NCBI RefSeq assembly: GCF_000234665.1 | Contig: NC_018308.1 | Location: 216,920-280,919 of the forward strand | DNA from: Leishmania mexicana MHOM/GT/2001/U1103 | Taxonomy: Eukaryota > Euglenozoa > Kinetoplastea > Trypanosomatida > Trypanosomatidae | Reading direction: 5' to 3' | DNA length: 64,000 nt | Shown: in pieces, positions 52,002 to 62,725 of the stretch | Numbering within the stretch: position 1 is the stretch's first letter | Layout of the letters: each line of letters begins with the position of its first letter | Position numbers and translations under genes: made by a program | Notes under the pieces: generated by a model | Seen by the model: only the letters and a program-made list of their open reading frames with translations | Database searches by the model: none | What the model was told of the DNA's origin: nothing

Positions 52002-54386
52002 CTACAGGGATCGCCCTGCCTCTACGCGCACTGTCACCACCATCGCCACCCCACCACGGTTGATGCGCACCGGCACAAGCATGCCTGGCGTCAGCTGCTC
52101 CTCGATGACACGGCGGAAGTCGCCGACGTTGTGGATGCGTGCCCCGTTCAGCTCTTCGATGAAGTCGTTCGGCTGCACCCCAGCGAGCACCGACGGACCC
52201 GCCGCGTTCACTACCAGGACGCCGTCCTGGTAGTGTGTCGGCACCCCATTGACCAGCACGGTGCCGGTCACCTCGAGTCCCAGGACCGGAAGAACCCGCT
52301 TGGCAGTGCCGTTGGACGACGAGGTGTGCGGCGCCGCCAGTGGTGTCGCCGCTAACGCCGCCGTGTTGAAGGCCTGCAACGGAGATGGGGAGGTTGCGCA
52401 GCTTTTCGGCTGAGGACTGGCGACGCTGGTGGCCGCTGAGTCGGCGCGCGGGGCGCTGCGGGTCATGGAGGGCGATAGGGAGGATGCAGAGGAAGTATAC
52501 ACATGGTGCTGTGGCGGTTGTCGTGCCGCCGCTGGCGGGGTTGCCGGCCCAGCACCAGTACCACCGCTCTGGGCGTGGCCCTCCTGAGCCTCCAGGGTCT
52601 GCAAGAACTCGGTAAGCTTCGCGCGCCAGTGCCGGAGACAGTGCAAGAACTGCGGCGCCAGGGTGCGCAGCGACCACGGTTGGCTCGTCGGCATGTACAG
52701 GCTGGCGGACATGAGGACAAAGTCGTTCCGCAACGAGGCACCGACGCCGCCACCGCACATCTCGCGCCCCAGCAGCGACGCCTCCAGCAGGAACTCATAC
52801 AGCTTCAGCCGACCCTCGGCCGTGGCCTGCACTACCGGCGGCAGCGACGCCAGCAAGGTCGAGTAGAGGTAAAGTCGCTCCGTCGCGGCGTCGTACATCA
52901 CGAGAAGCGTGTACTCGCCGTCGATGCTGATGACGCAGGTGTTACTGTCGTCAAACTGCAGCCTGTCGCGGAGGCCGAGGTCGTCGCCGAGGCGCCGCAG
53001 GTTCTCCTCGGCGTTCTCGCGCGCATCATAGAAGCCGCCATCTGGCATTATTGCCACCGCAGCAACACCTTGGCCGGCGTGCGACAGCGGAGACGACGAT
53101 GGCCCGCGGCTGCACACGAGGTCATTGTTGTCCGTGTCTAGACTACTTGCGACCGCCTTGCCGGTGTGACCTTTGAACCCCGTGACGCTCATCTTGGAGT
53201 TCGGGCGATGACGCTGGGCGCTAGGCCAGCGCCTGCAGCCGTCGCCCACCGGCTCCTCACCCTCCGCATCGTCATCCGTCTCTCCCTCTTCGGTCAGGAA
53301 CAGCGCCGCCGCCTCGCGCTGCAGCGCCCGCGGTGCCTCAACGCCAAGTTGGGCGTAGTAGTGCAGTCGCTGCTTCACGGCCAGGCGGCGATCCATGTCC
53401 AGTGCCCGCGCTTCACGGATGCGAGCGAGCCGCAGATGCTCTATGTCGATTTCGCGCGCCCGCAGCTCAAGCTCGCGAGTCTTGGCTGTGGCCTCGAAGT
53501 GTTCTTGCTCCAGCTGCGCCCGCTCTCGCTCGGCGTCGAAGAATGCCTGTTGCTGCGCCAGCAGTGCCTTCTTCTTCTCGTTCTCGAGCTTCAGCATCGC
53601 CACGGCGCGGGCGGCCTCCTGGTCGGCACGGAGTTGCTCACGACGCTCCATCAGCTGCGCCGCCCGCTCGGTCGCGCGTGCCGCCTCCTGCGCCCGCAGC
53701 AGGGCAAGCCGCTCCCGCTCGCGTGCCGCCTCGGCCTCCTTTTCACTCATGCGCTGCAGCTCCTCTTCCGCGCTCTCGCGCTGCCGCTGGAGCTGGCGAC
53801 GGCGCAGGTTTGCCTGGTCTATTTCTTCTTCAACGCGGTGCATCGTGTGCCGCAACACGTCATCCCGCACAACGTTGTCGTTGTGCAGCATCGCGTCCTG
53901 CTGCTGGAGCGTCTGCAGCTCCAGCAGGCGGCGCTGGCGCGACATCGGGAGCGGTGATGACGGCGAAGACGGCGCGGTGGCACCGGCGGCTGCAGCGCCG
54001 ACGGGCGATTGCGCGTCCCTCGCCCCTCGCCTTCGCGGGCTGTGGCGCTGCCACGCATCTCCGTCGCCATCACTTTCGCCGCCGTTGGACTTGCGCGGTG
54101 GATGCCGAGGCTCCACGGAGAGGGTGGCCCCATTGCCGATGCCGAGGCTGGAGCACAAATCCTTGTCGTTGCTCAGCGGCACTCCGTTGAGGTGCAGAAC
54201 CATGTCTTGCAGCGGGATTGGGCACGAGCTGGCGGCGGCGAGGCACTGCTTCACCTTGCCAATTGTGAGGCGGCCAATCGGGGTGCGCAAGCTGAGCTTG
54301 TACCGCTTGCCCTCATCAGAATAGATGATGTTCAGATGCTCGCGGGGCTGCGGCGGGGCGGCAGGAAAGGCGTTGACGGTGCTCAT
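52002..54386 (-). CDS. Ubiquitin-like / coiled-coil / CesT-chaperone-like / PDZ protein
   Basis: 794 aa from the ATG at 54386. Domain order: a ubiquitin-like N-terminus (about 17-92; LTIGKVKQCLAAA, QDMVLHLNGVPLSNDKDL); a long charged coiled coil (about 150-340); a region at about 459-592 with the pattern of the CesT/Tir type III secretion chaperone fold (LGDDLGLRDRLQFDD, TCVISIDGEYTLLVMYDA, RLYLYSTLLASLPP, then a helical end); and a PDZ domain (about 695-792; DGVLVVNAAGPSVLAGVQPN, DFIEELNGARIHNVGDF). I recall CesT-family annotation in kinetoplastid proteins, which suggests the fold has been reused there. Role unknown; the parts suggest a scaffold or adaptor. A CT-rich tract with AG at 54420-54421 lies 33 nt upstream. 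Confidence 0.87.
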   Translation of the reverse strand: MSTVNAFPAAPPQPREHLNIIYSDEGKRYKLSLRTPIGRLTIGKVKQCLAAASSCPIPLQDMVLHLNGVPLSNDKDLCSSLGIGNGATLSVEPRHPPRKSNGGESDGDGDAWQRHSPRRRGARDAQSPVGAAAAGATAPSSPSSPLPMSRQRRLLELQTLQQQDAMLHNDNVVRDDVLRHTMHRVEEEIDQANLRRRQLQRQRESAEEELQRMSEKEAEAARERERLALLRAQEAARATERAAQLMERREQLRADQEAARAVAMLKLENEKKKALLAQQQAFFDAERERAQLEQEHFEATAKTRELELRAREIDIEHLRLARIREARALDMDRRLAVKQRLHYYAQLGVEAPRALQREAAALFLTEEGETDDDAEGEEPVGDGCRRWPSAQRHRPNSKMSVTGFKGHTGKAVASSLDTDNNDLVCSRGPSSSPLSHAGQGVAAVAIMPDGGFYDARENAEENLRRLGDDLGLRDRLQFDDSNTCVISIDGEYTLLVMYDAATERLYLYSTLLASLPPVVQATAEGRLKLYEFLLEASLLGREMCGGGVGASLRNDFVLMSASLYMPTSQPWSLRTLAPQFLHCLRHWRAKLTEFLQTLEAQEGHAQSGGTGAGPATPPAAARQPPQHHVYTSSASSLSPSMTRSAPRADSAATSVASPQPKSCATSPSPLQAFNTAALAATPLAAPHTSSSNGTAKRVLPVLGLEVTGTVLVNGVPTHYQDGVLVVNAAGPSVLAGVQPNDFIEELNGARIHNVGDFRRVIEEQLTPGMLVPVRINRGGVAMVVTVRVEAGRSL

Positions 54387-56942
54387 GAAGCACGGTACCC
54401 GTGTAACCTGTGTTGCGCGCTGGCGTGTAAGAGGGGGGTGGAGGGGGAGAGACTTATCTCTATGCGCCCGACGCGTGCGCCGCGTCTGTGTGGAGGAGTG
54501 CAGTGGCGCGCCCAAGAAGCTTGCTCGACCACTCTTGTCACCGTGGCGTGCGAGGCGGCGGCGGCGGCAAGGCTTCCCACACAACCGCACCGAAGGATAG
54601 ATGAGGCCACCCCCTCCTCCTACTACTCCTACTACTTCCCCAAAGAAGAATATAATGGGAGGGAGGGGGTGAGGAGGTGGCGCGCAGGGGAGGCGATGCG
54701 GCGCACGGCTCAGTGCTGTGCGTTGTGTGTCTACGTGGGACGTCTCCCGCAGTAAGTCATCAACGGCAGGAGACGCGACAGAGCACACGCCCCACCTGTG
54801 CGAGGGAGTTTGAGCAGGGGCAAGGGGGGAGGGAAAGGGTGGAAGGACGGGCTCTGCGGTGCACGACGTCGTAGACGCTGCTGCCGCTGCAACGCAGAAG
54901 AAATGGCAGCTGAGGCCGTACCCCTTCTTCTTCTCCCGTCTTCTCGATAGCGGGCGGTCGTCGTGCTTAGTTGTGGACGGTGTGTGAGCGGTCCGACGTC
55001 GTGGTCTCCAGGCGAGACAAGTCCAGACAAGAGAAAGGTGACGGCACTAGAGGCAGCGACGTCCGTGCCGACGCTGGCGTCGGCACACATGTGTGTGTGT
55101 GTGTGTTTGCGCGGGATAAGGAGAGGGGAGGAGACAAGGGCAGCGTGCATGGGCAGAGTAATGACATTGCCTAGGAGAGCTACAGCCGCGGCAGCATCAC
55201 CGAAAAACGGTGTAGCGCCCGCTGTTCTTCCGTCCTTCTCTACTCGTCTATTCCAGTGACGTGTGTCGGATGCAGAACACCCCACACACCGCCAGCTGCA
55301 AGCATCGCTGTGTCGTTTGTTTAGCGCGTGTCCATATGTCTGCCACACAGCGTGAGGTCACATACACCATCACCACGGCCTTTGCGACAGGGCCCCACCA
55401 TCGCGTGGCGGGAGACGGCCGTAGACACACACACACACACACACACAGACGCGTGCATGCGTGCGTGCGCACACAGCAAGAGGGGTATGTATTCACTAAC
55501 ACGACGAGAGATCCTTCGCGACACCAATCACTGAGGAAAGGCGCCGCATCGAGTAGAGAGCAAGAGGAAGGCACAAAAGTAAGATAGCGCTTAGGAAAGC
55601 CATCCGGCACGAGTGCACTCCTCTACACGCGTGCACGCACACGCACAGACACAAAGATATGCACATAACCCCATACATCGAGTGGGGACGTAGCGTTATG
55701 ACCCCGCACACGCTGAGGGGACGCTCATGGGTGCATCGCTCCCCACCTCTCTCGCATAGACACACAGACGCACACACACACACACGCATGCACGCAAGGT
55801 GGAGAGCGAGACACCCAATAGGTCGATCCGCCCACTGGCCGTGCGCATGGACAGCAGAACGCCGCCTCCCCTCATCCACCACCACCACCACCTCCACCTC
55901 TCTGTCACTGATGGAGGAAGACGAGAGGGCGACGAGGCGGGAGGTGGAGGAGGAGGGTGGGGTGAAGGGGGGTGAAGCCATGAAAGAAGTGTTGACAGCA
56001 GCAGCAGCAGCAGGAGCAGCAGCACGTGCCTATACACATGCAAGCGCGCACACCCTCCCCCCCCCCACTGACAGAGACAGCCAGAGAGAGAGAGGCGCGC
56101 GCAGCCTCCCTTTTCTGCTTCGCCTGTGCGTGTCCTTGTATAGCGTGCACGACACGAGGAAGGGAAGGGGGAGGAGAGTGGGGAAGACAAACATCGAGGA
56201 CACACCCGCATGCACGACGAATATAAATATATATATACACACACACATGGAAACACGCTCAAGGCGAAAGGAACGGGGGTGGGTGGGTGAGGGCGGCAAG
56301 AGAGGAACACACGCGCACGCGCGGCGAACGATGGGAGGGAAAGTGAATGGGGTGGCGGGCGAGGGTGGTGGTGGTGACGTCGGGCGCTTAGCACACACAC
56401 ACACGTTGAGCCGCCGGGAGAGAACGAGAGCGAAAGGCGACTCACCTCGTCTCTCGATCTGCCCCGTCAGTACTGCCGTCGTTAGTGGGCATCGTCGTTC
56501 ATCCCCATCCACGCCCATGTATGTATATGTATATATACACCCGTCGCTGGAGGACTCGGCATTATTATGCACTGACGACCGACGCGGCTGCGTGGGAGAG
56601 GTGCGTGGGCTCTGTCGCCGCGAGCGGCAGTGGTGGTGTGGCAGGCTCGAGCCTACCGCTGCTGTTGCAACCGGTAATGCTGACCGCGTGCAGCCTCTCA
56701 GGCTGGCACAGGGGGTGTCGCGGTGCCGGCCCCGGTGTCACGCCACAGACTTCCCGCAAAGGTGCGCGTGCTGCGGCTGAGATGGTACTGCGGCAGTGCG
56801 GTGGAGTGCGCCGTTAATCCCTCACCCGTGACTCGACGCAGGGGCTGTGTTGGAGGCGATGAAGACTGTCAGGGGGACGTCGACAGCGTGACGAGAGCGA
56901 CTGCAAGAGGGATCGGTGCCCCCCCCCCTCCACCCGCGTCAC
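54387..56942. other. Long intergenic region
   Basis: About 2.5 kb, the longest spacer in the window. It holds a CA array (55425-55447), shorter CA runs (55768-55784 and 56393-56403), TA-rich stretches (56220-56237 and 56520-56537), a CAC run (55880-55899) and poly-C (56058-56067). In the minus sense it is the 3' UTR of the 684-aa gene. The plus frame 55659-56780 is repeat-derived. No gene supported. Confidence 0.6.
54420..54450 (-). promoter_or_regulatory. Predicted trans-splice acceptor for the CesT/PDZ gene
   Basis: CTCCCCCTCCACCCCCCTC then TTACACGCCAG in the minus sense, with the AG at 54420-54421, 33 nt from the ATG. It excludes the GTG-started extension to 54788. Confidence 0.65.
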
Positions 56943-58997
56943 TCAAACCGTCATCGAGTTACTCGCGCCACTGCAGCAGTAGTTGGTGGTGCTGGTGAAC
57001 GTGCCTGTGGTGAGCGAGGTGACCGACGCGGCGTACGAGAAGAGCTGACCGATCCACGTCACGCCGGCAGTCAGCGACGGCTCCATCTCCCCATACGAAG
57101 ACATTCGACCCGATACACTCCCAGCGGTGACGTCAAAGAGGCTGACAGCCGCCGCTGCCGTCGCCGCCTCAGCCCCCGTCGACTTGGTGGCACTGCTGCT
57201 ATGATTGCTCGCGCCTCCGGTTTGAACTAGGCGGAAGCGCGGCTGGTGTTGGTACAGCTGCACGCTCGACATCCCAAGGCTGCCGAACGACCCCCAGTCT
57301 GCACTGGCTGTGGTCGGCGCCAACATGCCGCACGTAGCAGCCACAGAAGATGGCAAGTTCGCGTGGGGGACGTCGGTGATGCTGGCGTTGCCGAGGATCG
57401 TGGTGTTCGCCGTCGTGGCACCGCCGAAGAAGCGCGCCGACACCGACAGCCGCGAGGACGCGCGAGGCGCGGCCAATGAGAGCTGAAGCAGCGGCGCTGG
57501 TGGCACGCCGGAGCGGCTCCTCCAATCCGCGTCATTCACCACGTGTGGCAGTTGCCGCGCGCTGGAGGCGGTGAAGCGCGCGCTCGCTGAGGTGGTGATG
57601 CCACGCTGAGCTGACGGCATCAGCGAGAGAGGAGAAGGGATGAGGGAGGCGGACGATGTTGACTGATACGTGTCTTCCGTGTCGCCACCGCCGCAATTCA
57701 CTACCGCAACCGCAGCCTCGGCGGCACCGGGGCTATCGGCGCTACGATTTTGTGCGTTGTGCGGAGGCTGATGCGGCTCCCGCGGCTGCTCAGGGTGCGG
57801 CAGCACCCCAGCCACCTTGTGAATGGGAACAGCGTGCGCTCTACCAGTGCCGCTGCTTGTGCGTCGGAGCGGGGGGCTACCGGACTCCTGCAGCGCGCGC
57901 GGCACGCCCTCCGGCTGTGGACACGGCTGGCTGCCGAGAAAGCCAAAGGGAGCCGGCGAGTGGGAGCTGCTAACGGTAGCGGTGCTAGACAGCGGTTGGT
58001 ACGCGCGTTGCAGCCTTATAAGAGAAGCGGCTGAGTCGAAGCAGGCAGTGGCGCCGTCGCCGAAGCTGTCCCCTCCGCGGACGCCCTCACAGACGTCTGT
58101 GACGGTACTGTAGCGACGCTGGTGAAACATGTGCGCCTCCAGCTGCTTTACTGTGGTCGCCGTCGCCGTCGTTGGCCTTGGCCGCGCATGCGCGCTGTTG
58201 CCGCCACCACCGGTGGCGCTGAGAGTCGTGTCCTTTTCCTCGTCTTCCTCTGCTAAGCCGCTCGGGCTCCCCGGGGCGACGGCCTCGGATAGCCAGCAGA
58301 GCTGTCTGCCAACGGTGCCGCTGCTGTAGTCATGGAAGAGGACGTTGTCGTCGTTACTGTTCGCTGCCATCGGGGCCGTTGCCGCCTTGCGGGACGTGGC
58401 GGAGTCGGGCCCGTGCGAGGGCACTGCCCACGACTGCGGAGGTGGCGCTCTCTGGGCGCCATTTCGTACGGAGTTCACGGAGAGGGTCGGCCCCAACGGT
58501 GAGTGCGCCAGTGGGCGCAGCTGGGCCTGCTGCCGTTGCCGCTGGTGGTTCCGCCGTACTTGCAGAAATCGTAGGAGGCCCGGGGGCACATCTGCGTCGT
58601 TCGTCGCCTTCTTCAGAAACTCCTCGACGACGCTGTCCAAGTCGTGCCGCGACGAGGTGGGCGAGTGACACCGGTGATGCACAGGACATCTAAGCGCTGA
58701 GAAGGCGCGTCGCTGCGAGGGTGCCCCAACAGCGGCTGCGGCTGTTGCAGGAGCAGGCTGACGTGCGCCATCGACAGCGCTGCTCGCAGCTGTCGTGTCT
58801 GTTGCGCCTTCATTACTCAGGGACGACGACGACGCCTGGCGTTGGGTGCCGCGGTGCGCGTGACCGGTGATGTAACCACCTGCGTCAGGCGACGCACAGC
58901 GGCTGGGGAGCGGGGTGTTGTTTGAGGGCCGTTGCTGTTCGTCAACGGCCGTGTGGAAGGACATCGCAAGGGAGGTCAGTGACGCGTGCGAGTCCAT
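56943..58997 (-). CDS. Hypothetical Ser/Ala/Pro-rich protein
   Basis: 684 aa from the first ATG (58997); a TTG ten codons earlier is not used and a stop lies just upstream of it. Mostly low-complexity. More ordered pieces include HDLDSVVEEFLKKATNDADV (about 122), EAHMFHQRRYSTVTDVCEGV (about 295) and TAGVTWIGQLFSYAASVTSL (near 650). Serine-, proline- and arginine-containing stretches could be phosphorylation sites. No signal peptide, transmembrane helix or known domain is recognised, though the last 50 residues are mildly hydrophobic. It lies between the CesT/PDZ gene and the TRAPPC13-like gene. Confidence 0.75.
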   Translation of the reverse strand: MDSHASLTSLAMSFHTAVDEQQRPSNNTPLPSRCASPDAGGYITGHAHRGTQRQASSSSLSNEGATDTTAASSAVDGARQPAPATAAAAVGAPSQRRAFSALRCPVHHRCHSPTSSRHDLDSVVEEFLKKATNDADVPPGLLRFLQVRRNHQRQRQQAQLRPLAHSPLGPTLSVNSVRNGAQRAPPPQSWAVPSHGPDSATSRKAATAPMAANSNDDNVLFHDYSSGTVGRQLCWLSEAVAPGSPSGLAEEDEEKDTTLSATGGGGNSAHARPRPTTATATTVKQLEAHMFHQRRYSTVTDVCEGVRGGDSFGDGATACFDSAASLIRLQRAYQPLSSTATVSSSHSPAPFGFLGSQPCPQPEGVPRALQESGSPPLRRTSSGTGRAHAVPIHKVAGVLPHPEQPREPHQPPHNAQNRSADSPGAAEAAVAVVNCGGGDTEDTYQSTSSASLIPSPLSLMPSAQRGITTSASARFTASSARQLPHVVNDADWRSRSGVPPAPLLQLSLAAPRASSRLSVSARFFGGATTANTTILGNASITDVPHANLPSSVAATCGMLAPTTASADWGSFGSLGMSSVQLYQHQPRFRLVQTGGASNHSSSATKSTGAEAATAAAAVSLFDVTAGSVSGRMSSYGEMEPSLTAGVTWIGQLFSYAASVTSLTTGTFTSTTNYCCSGASNSMTV

Positions 58998-60054
58998 GGG
59001 CACACGTAACTTGACGGTGGCCTGCAACCGCCCAAACGTTGACTACACACTCAACCTCCGCCTGCCTTTGCCGCGGCTGTGGCGGTGCCGAGGGGAGTCG
59101 CGGGGTCTACCGCAAATTTGCCGCTGAAGAGGGATAAGAGAGACCTGCCCGTCGTGCGCGGTATGGACTTGATCCCGCGACGGTTCTGGGGGAGATGCTG
59201 ATGCGGCGGCAGCGGCGACGGTGACGGGGGCTCCGCCCAAGGGGAGGGGGAGCGGCGGGGCGAGGGACAGCGTCGGCGAGCTGCGCTCGTTCATAGACCA
59301 CATGAAAGTCGCTCATTCACCAAGAAGTCAGGGAAAGGATGAGGGCAGCCTGCCAGCGGCACCACACCCAGGCACGTGCGCAGACGCCGGCAGAGGGCAG
59401 GGGGAGGGAGTGCCGTGATAGGGGGTGCGCTGTCGATGCTTGGGGATGCGGATGAAGAGGGCGATGTGCAGGGGCGAATCGATGACGTGCCAACCACGTC
59501 ATCAGCAGCAGAGGGGGGGGGGAGGGAGAGGGGAAAGACAGGGGAGGAGAGGCAGGCGTTGGGTTACTCAGGTGGGCTGGGGAGAGCTGTGCGCAGAGGC
59601 ACACGCATGTCCGGGGTGGAGGGGAAGGGGAAGGGGAAGGGGAAGGGAGCGCTCGCCAGACGCTTGGCGATATGTGTTCGCCTCTTGGATCCATTGCTCT
59701 ACTCAGGAGGTGGCCGTTGAAGGGTCGGCCTCACCTTGGAGCCGGGCGCGGGCGTCGTGGGCGGGGCGGGTTCGAGCATTAGCGTCGCACACACACACAC
59801 ACAGAGCGAGAGCGAGGGCGAAGGGCTTTACGGCCATTCCCGCTTCTTTTCTCCGCCATGATTTCCCTGGCGTCCCTCGACCCTCCGCAGCGTCACCGCC
59901 CCCCGGACGAACCACAGGAGGAGTGATGGCGACAAGATGTCCACTACAAGGACAGCAGCAGTGACAAGGGGCAGGGATAGGGAGGGAGGGCGGGCGGGGG
60001 GGGGGGTGGAGAAGGGGCCGAGAGCGCACACACACACACACACGTCGCGTTCCG
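58998..60054. other. Intergenic region
   Basis: Contains an 86-codon ATG-started minus frame (59043-59303) that would lie in the 5' leader of the 684-aa gene; its composition (PPLPLPLGG, poly-Ala) does not look like a protein. Also a GGGGAA array (59621-59646), CA runs (59788-59804 and 60028-60044) and poly-G (59996-60007). Confidence 0.55.
59621..59646. repeat. GGGGAA hexanucleotide array
   Basis: Just over four tandem GGGGAA units in the spacer 3' of the TRAPPC13-like gene. Confidence 0.9.
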
Positions 60055-61977
60055 TCAGAGAACCAACACATCGCACAGCGTGTCAGCATTCACAGCCGGG
60101 AGGGCCTTCATGGCAACCGCCGCGATCGCCGGCGCTGTCGCCGCCAGCGTCGCCTCCTCGCCCCCGTCTGTCTTGTCGCCACGCACGCTGGCCGCTTCAC
60201 CGAGGTTGACATCGCTCTCGCCCGAGACGGACTGCAGCAGGGCCGTTGCAGACGGCGGCCACAGGACGGTCTGCGGCGTGCGAGCGTCCACGAGTTCTAT
60301 CGCGTCGCGTGAGAGGCTGCGCCACCCCGCCTGCCATGGCAGGAGCGTCAGAGAAAAGGCTAGACTGCTTGCAGACTCTAGAAGACCGAGCAGGCGCACG
60401 GTGGGCCCCGCGTAGAGCCACTGCGGCGCTAGATGCTCCACACGAACCTTGACCGCCACGTCGTAGCGATGCACGTTGCTGTGGTTGACCACCTTGAATT
60501 GTACCGTGACGGGCGACCCAGCAAGGAGAGGCGCAGGCGGTGTTTGCTTGTGCAGCGCATGGTGGTGAGGATCAGCTGTCGCAACGCCACCGCCCTCCGA
60601 AGCTGCCGTCCTCGACCGTGGTGGCCGTGTCGGGGGGTGGGCTGCCGACTCAGCGATGACGTGTGTGACGCGCAGCTCCACCTCCGCCTCTATCAAGAGC
60701 TCGTTGACGCGCAGCGGTGCGCTCCGCGCCGTTCCAGTCTCTCCATTCGCGCGGCACCACGTCCACTGCACATACCCCAGTGATGAAAGCCGAGGACTAA
60801 GACGACGTGTCATGAGGCCGCCGCGGCCGTGCACCACCGTGGCGTGCCGCAGCTCCTCCAGGAGGATGCCAACGGTGAAGAGCAGCAGGTGCTTGTCGCC
60901 CGGCATGAGGAGGACCGGCGCCGGCACCCGCGATCCTTCCGCTGCCGTTGACGAAGTGCGGCAACACTTTCGCAGCTCCGCGGTTTCTACGCGGCCGTCG
61001 CTTGCCACCACCTCACGGAACACCGCCGCACCGCGGTGATGGGCGAGGCTTGGCAGAACCAGCTTAGAGTCGGCGAGGCAGAGCGGCACGCTTGACATGT
61101 TCTTCAGGCCAATGCTCAGTCGGTAGAGCGCGTACGCGCGTGAGGAAGTTGATGAGCGCTGCTCGGATCCACTGTCGCTGTCGCTGGCGTCTGGTTGGTC
61201 CTTCGCCGCCGTCCACGTTGGCCGGACATATCGCAGAAACCTCGGCTGCACTTCCATGATCGGTTGCTCCGTCTTGAACGTGCTGCTCCACTTGAGCTGC
61301 CGCTGCCGCCCGCTCGGGTCGTAGTAGTCCACCACCACCGCCAGCGCATAAGTGCTCGCCTCGCTCAGCGGCACCGCTGCAACAAGGGTGTAGTGCGACT
61401 TGGGTGGGAGCGTCTCCGCGGTGCAACGCAGTAAGGCACGCCGCAGCGGCGCCGGCGGTTGCGCCACGCCTACGTGAAAGCGCGCCTGCGTTAGGCTGTA
61501 GTTGGCCGTGTTGTGGAAGCACAGGAGAGCGCGGAACACCTCGCTGGCAAGCAGTGCGCTCATCCTGCGCGGTAGTGTCAGCACTGGCTGTACACAAAAG
61601 GATGTGGAGAAGTACAAGTTCACCGGTATCGTGACGGCCTCGCGGGTGGGTTGCTGCTGCTGCTGCTGCGCTGACGACGCCATCGGCGTTGAAGTAGGGC
61701 AGCTACACGGCGGCTGGCCGCGCCGCACGCGGCTCCACGGGTCACCAAGAACGGGGAAGAGGATGTCGCCCTCCTCGGCGATGTCGCCGAGATCCTCGCC
61801 CAAGGAGGGGAAGAAGAGAGGCTGGGAGAGCACCGTCGCCTGCAGGCCGAGCGGTGCTGTCAGCATGGCGGGGTCGTTCGCCTCCACTGCACCTTTGGCA
61901 GGGTCCTGCTGTGCCGCAGAGGACGCGAACGACCCCGCTGCCGCCGTCACAGGACCGGGCTCGGCAGGTCTTTGCAT
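60055..61977 (-). CDS. TRAPPC13-like trafficking protein (DUF974)
   Basis: 640 aa from the ATG at 61977. The middle follows TRAPPC13: SEVFRALLCFHNTANYSLTQ (about 140-160), KSHYTLVAAVPLSEAS, YALAVVVDYYDPSG, a WSSTFKTEQPIMEV stretch, then LSIGLKNMSSVPLCLADSKL (about 288-308). The C-terminal part adds beta-rich stretches such as GSPVTVQFKVVNHSNVHRYD, as in the Ig-like end of the family. Family knowledge: TRAPPC13 belongs to the metazoan/fungal-type TRAPP tethering complex, which activates Rab GTPases at the Golgi. A DENN protein lies at the other end of the window, but no link is implied. Inserts such as Q-runs and a DSDSGSEQRSS segment lengthen the protein. ACCCCCAG at 61988-61989 is a possible splice site 11 nt upstream. 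Confidence 0.88.
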   Translation of the reverse strand: MQRPAEPGPVTAAAGSFASSAAQQDPAKGAVEANDPAMLTAPLGLQATVLSQPLFFPSLGEDLGDIAEEGDILFPVLGDPWSRVRRGQPPCSCPTSTPMASSAQQQQQQPTREAVTIPVNLYFSTSFCVQPVLTLPRRMSALLASEVFRALLCFHNTANYSLTQARFHVGVAQPPAPLRRALLRCTAETLPPKSHYTLVAAVPLSEASTYALAVVVDYYDPSGRQRQLKWSSTFKTEQPIMEVQPRFLRYVRPTWTAAKDQPDASDSDSGSEQRSSTSSRAYALYRLSIGLKNMSSVPLCLADSKLVLPSLAHHRGAAVFREVVASDGRVETAELRKCCRTSSTAAEGSRVPAPVLLMPGDKHLLLFTVGILLEELRHATVVHGRGGLMTRRLSPRLSSLGYVQWTWCRANGETGTARSAPLRVNELLIEAEVELRVTHVIAESAAHPPTRPPRSRTAASEGGGVATADPHHHALHKQTPPAPLLAGSPVTVQFKVVNHSNVHRYDVAVKVRVEHLAPQWLYAGPTVRLLGLLESASSLAFSLTLLPWQAGWRSLSRDAIELVDARTPQTVLWPPSATALLQSVSGESDVNLGEAASVRGDKTDGGEEATLAATAPAIAAVAMKALPAVNADTLCDVLVL

Positions 61978-62725
61978 CGTCGCCTGCCTGGGGGTGGGAA
62001 TGTTTAATCAAGGAAGAGAGGGCAACCAATAGAGGAGGGTGGGAGAGAGGGTGAGGGGCGCGCGAAGAGGTCTGCGAGGGTGATGACGGTGGCTGGTGGG
62101 CGGGGAAGGGGTGCTCTCCGTCGCCTCCGGCTCGCTGACGTCCCTTGAGCGTGCGCAGGGCAGTGCCGAGGAGGGAGGGGGGGGGAGCGAGGAGGCGCAG
62201 TGGTGTTGAGGGGAGGGCCGCTCGCGGCGGCAGCGGGGTGTTGCTGCAAGCTCGCTGGCGTGCCCGCGCGGGGCAGTCGGCAGTGCGTGCGCTCTGCCGC
62301 CGTTCACGGAAACGTTGCGTTTTTTCATTATTCGACGTGCAAGCGCACCACCCTCCTCCTCCACACACACACAGACGGAGGGACGGACGGAGGGTGAGGA
62401 GGCCGTGAGAGGGGGGGGGGGAATGGGGAGGCCGTAGCCGCAGCACCACCACAAAGCCGTCGTAAAACGGAGGCGAGTGATAGATCGGTGCCTCCGCGTA
62501 CCTCTGAGCCGCCGATACGCCCCATCTCCTCCCCTCCCCTCGGCCCCGCCCCGCCCCTTCACATAGGCGGACATGGCAGGATCCACCGACATGATGTGGA
62601 CACAGGCATGTCACGTGGGTGGGAGCGGGGGGAGGGGGGAGGGAGTTGCTCACCTTTTTTCAAAGCACACACGCCTTGTCCTGGTCCCCCCCGTCCCCCA
62701 TCTGAGCTCGCCCGTGGCGCCTTCA
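61978..62725. other. Intergenic region
   Basis: Spacer with the TRAPPC13-like acceptor, poly-G (62409-62420) and GGAC-rich stretches (62375-62400). In the minus sense it is the 3' UTR of the proline-rich gene. No gene-like frame. Confidence 0.6.

Noticed and set aside
55659..56780. 373-codon plus-strand frame in the longest spacer
   Set aside because: Made of CA- and CT-derived His/Arg/Thr runs with no conserved-looking part.
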